A DNA stretch of 36,783 bases from Gammaproteobacteria bacterium (GTDB lineage Bacteria > Pseudomonadota > Gammaproteobacteria > Tethybacterales > Persebacteraceae): NCBI GenBank assembly GCA_020027345.1, contig JAHRAH010000124.1, positions 1 through 36,783 on the forward strand, read 5' to 3'. Under the pieces are notes generated by a model. That model was not told the origin of the DNA and ran no database searches. It worked only from the letters and a program-made list of their open reading frames with translations. Within the stretch, counting starts at the first letter, position 1. Every line of letters begins with the position of its first letter. This document shows, piece after piece, positions 21,041-26,599 of the stretch. The translations under genes and the position numbers were made by a program.

Positions 21041-23458
21041 GTGAAGGATCAGTATCGGGTTGTTGTTGTGGGCGGGGGGGTTGTGGGGGCTTCCGTGCTT
21101 TATCATCTTGCCAAGTTTGGCTGGGGGGATGTCGCGCTTTTTGAGCGGTCGGTGCTCACCGCCGGCTCTTCGTGGCACGCCGCCGGGGGGGTGCACGCGC
21201 TTAATGCCGACCCGAATATGGCGGCGCTGCAGGCGTATACGATTGACTTGCTGCCGAAGATCGCCGAGGAATCCGGGCGCGACATCGGGCTGCATCTCAC
21301 CGGCGGGATAACATTCGCGTCCGCCCCGGCGCGCTGGGAATGGCTGCAGGCGGCCTACCGCGTTTTCCAAACTATCGGCATTGAAGATTGCCGCCTGATA
21401 ACGCCCGCGGAAATGCGCGAACTCTGCCCGATTATGGACACCGACGGAGTCCTCGGCGGGCTTTGGGCCGACCGCGAAGGATATGTTGACACCACCGGCA
21501 CCGTCCACGCCTACGCCGAAGCCGCAAAAAAACTCGGCGCGGATGTCGTGGAAAAAAACAAAGTGGAATCGCTGCGCCAACTTCCGAACGGCGAATGGGA
21601 ATTGCAAACGCAAAAAGGAATCGCGCGCGCCGAACACATCGTCAACGCCGCCGGACTGTGGGCGAAACAAGTCGGGCGAATGGCCGGCGTGGAACTCCCC
21701 CTCGCGCCGCTCGCGCATCATTATCTTGTAACCGATACCGTCCCCGAAATTGCGGCGATGGAAAAAGAAGTGCCGATGACCGTGGATTTGGAGGGATTTA
21801 CCTATTTGCGGCAGGACCAAAAAGGCGCGCTTTTGGGAATATACGAAACGCGCCCGCAGCACTGGCACATTGACGGCGCGCCCTGGGATTACGGTATGGA
21901 TTTAATTCCGGAGGACATTGACCGCATCGCCGACGAATTAAGTTTCGCGTATAAACGGTATCCGCCGCTCGCGCGCGCGGGGGTAAAACGCTGGGTTTGC
22001 GGCGCGTTTACTTTTTCGCCGGACGGCAACCCGCTTGTCGGCCCGCTCGCAAAGCCGCGCAACTACTGGCTTGCGTGCGGGGTGATGGCGGGCTTTTTGC
22101 AGGGCGGGGGAGTGGGAAAATCGCTCGCCGAGTGGATGATACACGGCGAAGCGGAAGCGGACGCTTGGCCGATGGACATTGCCCGTTACGGGAGTTTTGC
22201 CGCAAACCGCGAATACATCCGGCAAACGACGGGGCAGTTTTACGCGCGCCGGTTTGTGATGACATATCCGAACGAACAACTTCCCGCCGGCCGCCCTTTG
22301 CGAAAATCGCCGTCTTATGAAGCGATGACTTCGGCCGGATGCAGATGGGGATGCGTTTGGGGTTTGGAAACCCCGAACTATTTTGCGCCGCCGGAGTTTG
22401 TGGAAACGCCGACATTAAAACGCTCCAACGCGCACGGCATTGTCGGCGAAGAATGCGCGGCGGTGCGCGACGGTTGCGGGCTTTTGGACATTTCCGGTTT
22501 TTCGCGTTTTGAAGTTTGCGGCGAGGGAGCAAGCGAATGGCTGGATTTTCTTTTGGGCGCGCGTTTGCCTTCGCCGGGGCGGATTAAACTTTCGCCGATG
22601 CTTTCGCCGAACGGAAGATTGAAGGGCGACCTCACCGTCTTTAATTGGGGCGGCGGAGTTTTCTGGATTATGGGTTCGTATTATTTGCGCGAATGGCACG
22701 GGCGGTGGTTTGCGCAAAGCATCGGCGGGCGCAACGATGTGACGGTTGCGGACATATCGGATTCCGTCGTCGGGCTTTCGCTTTCGGGGCCGCGCTCGCG
22801 CGACATACTCGCAAAAATAGCGGGCGGGGACATTGGCGCGGAAGCGATGCCGTTTATGAGTTGCGCGCAAACGGACGCCGGACTGGTTCGCGCAAAAATA
22901 GGGCGGCTGTCGGTCGCCGGGGAATTGGGTTTTGAAATCAATTGCGCGGCGAGCGAACACCAAACATTGCGCGAGGAATTGCTGCGCGCGGGCGCCGAAT
23001 TCGGTTTGCGGGAATACGGTTATTACGCGCTTAATTCTTTGCGATTGGAAAAAAGTTTCGGCGTGTGGAGCCGCGAATTCACGCAAGCATACACGCCGGG
23101 AATGACCGGAATGGACAAGTGGCTCGCTTTTAATAAGGGGGACTTTAACGGCAAAGAAGCGGCGCTTGCCGAACGCGAACGCGGGGCGAAAACAAAACTG
23201 GTAACTTTGGAAGTTGACGCGAAAGACGCGGACGCATCCGGTTACGAACCGGTGTGGAAGGACGGGGCGCGCGTCGGCTTTGTTACTTCCGGGGGTTACG
23301 GTCACCGCATCGGCAAGAGTTTGGCGATGGCGTTGTTGGACGCGGAATGCATTGAGGAAGGGGGGGAGTTTCGCGTGCATATAGTCGGGGTGGAACGGGG
23401 CGCGCGCATTATTGCCGCGAGTCCTTACGATCCCGCGGGGAAGACGATGCGCGCTTAA
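21041..23458 (+). CDS. FAD-dependent demethylating dehydrogenase with GcvT domain (dimethylglycine/sarcosine dehydrogenase-like)
   Basis: An 805-residue cytoplasmic fusion. The N-terminal DAO-type FAD domain has GGGVVG (11-16) and SSWHAAGG, whose His46 matches the covalent-FAD histidine of dimethylglycine dehydrogenase. The FAO/GcvT part follows from about residue 380, with a tetrahydrofolate-binding aminomethyltransferase domain from about 440 (SPMLSPNGRLKGDLTVF, GELGFEI). Such enzymes oxidatively demethylate dimethylglycine or sarcosine and pass the one-carbon unit to folate; the sequence does not let me choose the substrate. The start is GTG with a GGGGAGGG Shine-Dalgarno; the nearby ATG in another frame stops at once. 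The BCCT transporter could supply the precursor. Confidence 0.88.
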   Translation: MKDQYRVVVVGGGVVGASVLYHLAKFGWGDVALFERSVLTAGSSWHAAGGVHALNADPNMAALQAYTIDLLPKIAEESGRDIGLHLTGGITFASAPARWEWLQAAYRVFQTIGIEDCRLITPAEMRELCPIMDTDGVLGGLWADREGYVDTTGTVHAYAEAAKKLGADVVEKNKVESLRQLPNGEWELQTQKGIARAEHIVNAAGLWAKQVGRMAGVELPLAPLAHHYLVTDTVPEIAAMEKEVPMTVDLEGFTYLRQDQKGALLGIYETRPQHWHIDGAPWDYGMDLIPEDIDRIADELSFAYKRYPPLARAGVKRWVCGAFTFSPDGNPLVGPLAKPRNYWLACGVMAGFLQGGGVGKSLAEWMIHGEAEADAWPMDIARYGSFAANREYIRQTTGQFYARRFVMTYPNEQLPAGRPLRKSPSYEAMTSAGCRWGCVWGLETPNYFAPPEFVETPTLKRSNAHGIVGEECAAVRDGCGLLDISGFSRFEVCGEGASEWLDFLLGARLPSPGRIKLSPMLSPNGRLKGDLTVFNWGGGVFWIMGSYYLREWHGRWFAQSIGGRNDVTVADISDSVVGLSLSGPRSRDILAKIAGGDIGAEAMPFMSCAQTDAGLVRAKIGRLSVAGELGFEINCAASEHQTLREELLRAGAEFGLREYGYYALNSLRLEKSFGVWSREFTQAYTPGMTGMDKWLAFNKGDFNGKEAALAERERGAKTKLVTLEVDAKDADASGYEPVWKDGARVGFVTSGGYGHRIGKSLAMALLDAECIEEGGEFRVHIVGVERGARIIAASPYDPAGKTMRA

Positions 23459-23480
23459 TCGTCATTCCCATCCCCGTTCT

Positions 23481-23516
23481 CGTTACACCTCTCCAGAGGT
23501 GTAACGGGGCTTTTTT
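23481..23516 (+). terminator. Terminator-like palindrome after the FAD-GcvT gene (part of repeat B)
   Basis: A perfect 12-base stem CGTTACACCTCT with loop CC and AGAGGTGTAACG (23481-23506), followed by GGGC and six T. It could terminate transcription from 21041. It is also the left end of a dispersed repeat, so termination may be a borrowed function. Confidence 0.55.
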
Positions 23517-23611
23517 GTGCGGCGTCCGCGCCGCGCCTGATTGATTTTAATTTGAGCGGGCGGGGACGCCCGCTTTTTTATGTTGCGTTACACCTCTGGA
23601 GAGGTGTAACG
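23481..23611. repeat. Dispersed composite repeat B, intact copy 1
   Basis: Two 26-base palindromes in opposite orientation (23481-23506 with CC centre, 23586-23611 with GG centre) enclose a core. The core holds TTTTAATTTGAGCGGGCG, pairing with CGCCCGCT, plus T-rich flanks (23545-23579). The same layout occurs at 26857-26976. The arms at both ends plus a short non-coding core give it the look of a non-autonomous mobile element. Confidence 0.8.
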
Positions 23612-23655
23612 AGACCGAAGCCGGGGTAACGAGACCGAGGCCGGGGGGACGAGAC
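23604..23655. repeat. Short tandem repeat next to repeat B
   Basis: The unit GTAACGAGACCGAAGCCGGG is repeated with one change (GAGGCC) and a third shortened copy (GGACGAGACCG). It starts in the last bases of the right palindrome, suggesting slippage after insertion. Confidence 0.6.
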
Positions 23656-23681
23656 CGTCATTGCCGTGACGGGGGGTTGTT

Positions 23682-24296
23682 TTATAAAAAGGGGGAGAGT
23701 ATTCCGGCGGTTATCAGGGAGATAGCCCATATTGCGTTTATGTTTATCCACGCCTTTCGCAAAAGGGCGACGCCGAGTTTTTCGTAGACGATGATTGCGA
23801 TTGCGACCATAACGATAAAAAAGCCGAGCGTGTGGGCGAACAATGCGGGCGCCCATCCTTCGGCGGCGTTTATTGCCTGCGCGAAATGTTCGGAATGCGC
23901 GTTTGCGGGTGCGAATGCGGCGGGCAGAAACGGCGCGAGCATAAAGCCGGCGCCGTGGGCGAATGCGGCGAGGAACGACCACAGCGCGAGTCCGGCTGCG
24001 CCCATGCGCATTCCGCCGCGCGAAGAATGGCGCGCGCGAAAAAGATGATACACACCGAAAGCGATTAATCCGAAAGCGGCGGCGTAACGGACATTGTCGC
24101 CGCCCAAAACAATGCGCAGCAGAAAAAACAAAACCAAAGCCGCGGCGACCGCCAAGAAATGCCCCGCCGCTATCGGTAAAAATGCGCGCAGCACTTCGGC
24201 GCGCTTGCGTTCCTGCATTCCCAACGCGACGGCGAAGAGCCAGCCCATTGCGGGGTTTAGGCCGTGGAATGCGCCGAGGAAGAATGCGGTTAACAT
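23682..24296 (-). CDS. Polytopic membrane protein with HGLNPAMGW motif
   Basis: A 204-residue hydrophobic protein with five or six predicted membrane helices. The first helix ends in GAFHGLNPAMGWLFAVALGMQ; His and Asn-Pro in the membrane resemble transporters of the NicO/LysE-like type, but I cannot assign a family. A second His-Gly motif (AHGAGFML) occurs near residue 115 and a third (FAHTLGFF) near 155. A cytoplasmic loop is Arg-rich (FRARHSSRGGMRM). The start lies at the edge of a C/G repeat, part of which is duplicated together with the start codon 88 bases upstream. No promoter or Shine-Dalgarno is clear, so expression is uncertain. A metal or small-anion exporter is possible. Confidence 0.75.
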   Translation of the reverse strand: MLTAFFLGAFHGLNPAMGWLFAVALGMQERKRAEVLRAFLPIAAGHFLAVAAALVLFFLLRIVLGGDNVRYAAAFGLIAFGVYHLFRARHSSRGGMRMGAAGLALWSFLAAFAHGAGFMLAPFLPAAFAPANAHSEHFAQAINAAEGWAPALFAHTLGFFIVMVAIAIIVYEKLGVALLRKAWININAIWAISLITAGILSPFL

Positions 24297-24307
24297 TGTT
24301 TTGGGAA

Positions 24308-24490
24308 TGCCCCCCCCCAGCCCCCCCCATCAAAGATGGAGGGGGGGTAATTGGAAGAATGCCGGCTCATTATGCGGTTAACATTGTTTTGGGAATGCCC
24401 CCCCCCAACCCCCCCCATCGGAGATGGGGGGGGGTTAATTTGTTTTAAGGGGGATATCCCCCTCCATCTTTGATGGGGTGGGGTGGGTAA
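24308..24490. repeat. Cluster of C/G-tract repeats with ATCAAAGAT or ATCGGAGAT centres
   Basis: Three arms. The first and second are in the same orientation (C run, AG or AA, C run, ATCAAAGAT or ATCGGAGAT, G run, TTAA or TAA). The third is inverted (CCTCCATCTTTGATGGGG). They match the arms flanking the element between soxC and soxD. Confidence 0.75.
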
Positions 24491-24519
24491 TTTGTTTTTG
24501 GGGAGGAGGCCACCCCCCA

Positions 24520-24560
24520 GGAGTTTGCCTTTCCCATCTCCGATGGGAAAGGCAAACTCC
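24520..24560. repeat. Perfect 19-base inverted repeat downstream of the methanethiol oxidase gene
   Basis: The left arm GGAGTTTGCCTTTCCCATC and its exact complement are separated by only TCC. It sits about 40 bases after the stop of the minus-strand gene at 24600 and could form a terminator-like hairpin on the mRNA, though without a T-run. The right arm runs into the module shared with 40-78. Confidence 0.8.
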
Positions 24561-24590
24561 GACCCCCCCCCGCAAGCGGCGGGGGGTAAA
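24552..24590. repeat. Dispersed C/G repeat module, copy 2
   Basis: Matches 40-78 with a single difference near the left end: AAACTCCGA, a C run, GCAAGC, a G run and TAAA. It ends nine bases before the stop codon of the methanethiol oxidase gene. Confidence 0.8.
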
Positions 24591-24599
24591 TAGATTCGC

Positions 24600-26006
24600 T
24601 TAGTTGGGAAAGCAGAAGGAATCGGAGGAGGAGTCGCCGCCTTGCAGGCGGATTTGGTGCGCTTGAAAATCGCCGAACTCCACGAAGAAATCCTTGTCCA
24701 CTTCCAAGCCGCCGCCCTCCTTGGCGTTCAGCCGCACCATCCAGCTTTCAATGCCGTCCGGATAAAACTGCTTGTCCCACGCGTCGTAAAGCGAATTGGT
24801 AAAATACACGCGCCTGCCGTCGCGGCTGACTTCCACCATTTGCGGCCCGCCGGAAAGCGGGCGGTCGGGGTTTTTCGGATGCGGCGTTTTGTTGACTATG
24901 CCGCCGAGTTTTACCAGCCCGGTTTGCTTGGGATTGTCCGGGTCGGAGACATCGTACTGCCGCATTTCGCCGGTCGCCCAGCAGGAGACATACAAATAGT
25001 TGTCGTCCAGCGAAAGGTTGAGGTCGGTAATAATCGGCGGCACCGCCTTAAACCCTTTCAGCAGCGGCGGCAGTTGTTCTTCTTCGGCGGCGACGGCGGG
25101 GATGGTTATTATTTTTTTCGCCGTCCATTCTTTTCCGTTTTCGCCGCGCCGCCAGAGCCAGATGGAAGCGGACAAATCCTCGGTGGAAACGACGACGCCG
25201 GCAAACCCCCAAGCGCGCGAGGGGTCGTGCGCCGGGCGCAGTTCCAGCGCCATTTGGTGTTGGACGCCGAGGTCCATTGTTTGTTTGTGGCGGCGGCGGC
25301 GCAGGTCCCAAATATGCAGGCAGTGCCCGTATTTTCCGCCGAGCAGCAGTTCGGGGTTGACGCCGTCTTCAATCATGGAAGGCGTCCCCCATTCGCTGGT
25401 GATCATGGAGTCAAAGCCGAGGTGCCACCAAAAATCGTAGGCGAGGAATTGCGGCCCGCGTTCCACTTCCCATTTGCCGAGGACATTGAAGTCGTAATGG
25501 TCCAGCAGGAAGATGCCGCCGGGTCCGTCTTCGCCGAGTTTTGTTTTGCCGTTGGCGCCGCCGAGCGCGCTGACATACACACCTTCGGCGCCGCAGTGGA
25601 TGGTGTGCGGGCGGGAATAGCCGGCGCGGGCGGCGATGTCTTCGGCTTCTATCACCTTGACGATTTTGGGCGACTGCGGGTCGGGCTTCGTGTCCAGAAT
25701 GTGTATGCGCGAGGAACGAATGCCGGGGACGACCAGATAGCGCCGTTCCACATGCGGGTGCGGCGCGTAGGGGCAGAGGGCGGCCGAGCAGGCGCTCCAG
25801 CCGAAGTGGTGGAGTTCGTCGCCGGCGTTGGGCATTGGCGTCTCGCCGACTATCTCGCCGCTTTGGACATTGACGACGCACATTTTGTCGGGGCGCTTGT
25901 CGCCGGAGGAGTTGAATGCGACGACATAGGCGAGCTCCTCCGCCGGCGCGCGCATCGCCATCTTCGGCGAAGGGTAAAAAGTCGGGTCGGGTTTCCAAGT
26001 TTGCAT
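24600..26006 (-). CDS. mtoX: Methanethiol oxidase, selenium-binding protein 56 family
   Basis: A 468-residue beta-propeller protein of the SBP56 family. Bacterial members oxidise methanethiol with oxygen to formaldehyde, H2S and H2O2. DELHHFGWSACSAAL (63-77; Cys73) matches the HHxGW-x-C metal/selenium-binding segment. SGGPQMVEVSRDGRRVYFTNS, LYDAWDKQFYPDG and the C-terminal GGDSSSD are family hallmarks. The ATG at 26006 has an AGGAGG Shine-Dalgarno seven bases away; the open frame extends 71 codons further, but only as non-conserved sequence. Periplasmic members carry a Tat signal; none is seen, so this one may be cytoplasmic. Its H2S product would feed FccAB and Sox. Confidence 0.92.
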   Translation of the reverse strand: MQTWKPDPTFYPSPKMAMRAPAEELAYVVAFNSSGDKRPDKMCVVNVQSGEIVGETPMPNAGDELHHFGWSACSAALCPYAPHPHVERRYLVVPGIRSSRIHILDTKPDPQSPKIVKVIEAEDIAARAGYSRPHTIHCGAEGVYVSALGGANGKTKLGEDGPGGIFLLDHYDFNVLGKWEVERGPQFLAYDFWWHLGFDSMITSEWGTPSMIEDGVNPELLLGGKYGHCLHIWDLRRRRHKQTMDLGVQHQMALELRPAHDPSRAWGFAGVVVSTEDLSASIWLWRRGENGKEWTAKKIITIPAVAAEEEQLPPLLKGFKAVPPIITDLNLSLDDNYLYVSCWATGEMRQYDVSDPDNPKQTGLVKLGGIVNKTPHPKNPDRPLSGGPQMVEVSRDGRRVYFTNSLYDAWDKQFYPDGIESWMVRLNAKEGGGLEVDKDFFVEFGDFQAHQIRLQGGDSSSDSFCFPN

Positions 26007-26039
26007 TTTTTTTCCTCCTGGGGTCCTTTGGAGTTTTGG

Positions 26040-26048
26040 AGTATAGCA
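26040..26048 (-). promoter_or_regulatory. Extended -10 promoter of the methanethiol oxidase gene
   Basis: TGC followed by TATACT (-10 at 26040-26045) on the minus strand. The transcript would begin near 26033, giving a leader of about 27 bases with the AGGAGG site. No good -35 is visible. Confidence 0.5.
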
Positions 26049-26062
26049 CTGAATTCGGGAAT

Positions 26063-26089
26063 GGGGCTTATGGGGCTTATGGGACTTAT
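26063..26089. repeat. Three tandem 9-base repeats
   Basis: GGGGCTTAT occurs twice, followed by GGGACTTAT. The array sits just upstream of the -10 box of the methanethiol oxidase gene, where a -35 or activator site would be. Confidence 0.7.
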
Positions 26090-26100
26090 AGATTTGCCGG

Positions 26101-26134
26101 ATTCCCGCTTTTTTGGAGGGGTGCGGGAATGACG
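26101..26134. repeat. Dispersed repeat C, weak copy
   Basis: ATTCCCGC, a 15-base centre and GCGGGAATGACGC. It shares the arms of 26542-26581 but has a different centre. Confidence 0.6.
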
Positions 26135-26149
26135 CCGACGCGGGGGTGG

Positions 26150-26449
26150 TTAGCCGAACATTGCGTAGAGGACGCCGTTGGCGACCATTATGGCGGTCAT
26201 CGCGCCGACCATGCGCCACGAGAGGCGGGCTTCGGCCGCGCGCATTTCGGCTTTTAGTTCCTGCATTTCGGCTTTGAGCGAAAGTTCCACCCGCTGCAAT
26301 TCGGCTTTGGTGGCGAGGTCTTGCTTCGCGTCTTGCGATTCGTGGCGGATTTCCTGCGCTATTTCTTGCGCGACTTCCACTTGGGCGCGGGCTTGGGGCT
26401 CGGGGGTGCCGGCGGCTATTAGTTTGTCGGTGATGGCGAGTGTGTCCAT
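26150..26449 (-). CDS. DUF1640-like coiled-coil protein with C-terminal membrane anchor
   Basis: A 99-residue protein. It begins MDTLAITDKLIAAGTPEPQA, has a long charged coiled coil (repeated LKAEMQELKAEM) and ends in one hydrophobic helix (MVGAMTAIMVANGVLYAMF). This is the layout of the DUF1640/CCDC90-like family, often multicopy and of unknown function. The open frame extends upstream, but the ATG at 26449 fits the family start and lies seven bases after a TACAAT box, so it should be leaderless. Confidence 0.8.
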   Translation of the reverse strand: MDTLAITDKLIAAGTPEPQARAQVEVAQEIAQEIRHESQDAKQDLATKAELQRVELSLKAEMQELKAEMRAAEARLSWRMVGAMTAIMVANGVLYAMFG

Positions 26450-26456
26450 TGGGGGG

Positions 26457-26465
26457 ATTGTAGCA
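26457..26465 (-). promoter_or_regulatory. Extended -10 promoter of the DUF1640-like gene
   Basis: TGC followed by TACAAT (-10 at 26457-26462) on the minus strand, seven bases before the ATG; AT-rich sequence lies just upstream. Leaderless start predicted. Confidence 0.55.
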
Positions 26466-26505
26466 TATTTTTTACTTGGAGTCGGCGTGGACGCCGGGGG
26501 GTATG

Positions 26506-26531
26506 CGTTCCCACGCTGGAGCGTGGGAACG
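26506..26531. repeat. 26-base palindrome related in shape to repeat B ends
   Basis: CGTTCCCACGCT, GG, AGCGTGGGAACG: a 12-base stem with a two-base centre. It has the same CGTT...AACG ends and size as the repeat B palindromes but a different inner stem. Confidence 0.8.
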
Positions 26532-26541
26532 AGAACAATTT

Positions 26542-26581
26542 GCGTCATTCCCGCCTTTTAATAGGAATGCGGGAATGACGC
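26542..26581. repeat. Dispersed repeat C, intact copy
   Basis: GCGTCATTCCCGC, a 14-base centre, GCGGGAATGACGC. It lies 18 bases beyond the stop of the giant gene and is oriented opposite to 2279-2318. It may act as a transcript-end hairpin for either neighbouring gene. Confidence 0.8.
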
Positions 26582-26599
26582 AAATTTGTTTTGGTTTTT

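Larger units (their letters stand above)
24297..24599. other. Repeat-packed intergenic region
   Basis: No gene. It holds three C/G-tract arms with ATCAAAGAT-like centres (24310-24350, 24398-24437, 24455-24490), an 88-base near-duplication and a 19-base perfect inverted repeat (24520-24560). It ends with the module shared with 40-78. Confidence 0.75.

Noticed and set aside
20975-21868. N-terminal extension of the methyltransferase frame up to 21868
   Set aside because: It would overlap the FAD-GcvT gene, and methyltransferase features start only after the ATG at 20974, which has its own -10 box.
26007-26219. 71-codon N-terminal extension of the methanethiol oxidase
   Set aside because: The segment translates the 9-base repeats and intergenic DNA. 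The ATG at 26006 has a strong Shine-Dalgarno and matches the family start.
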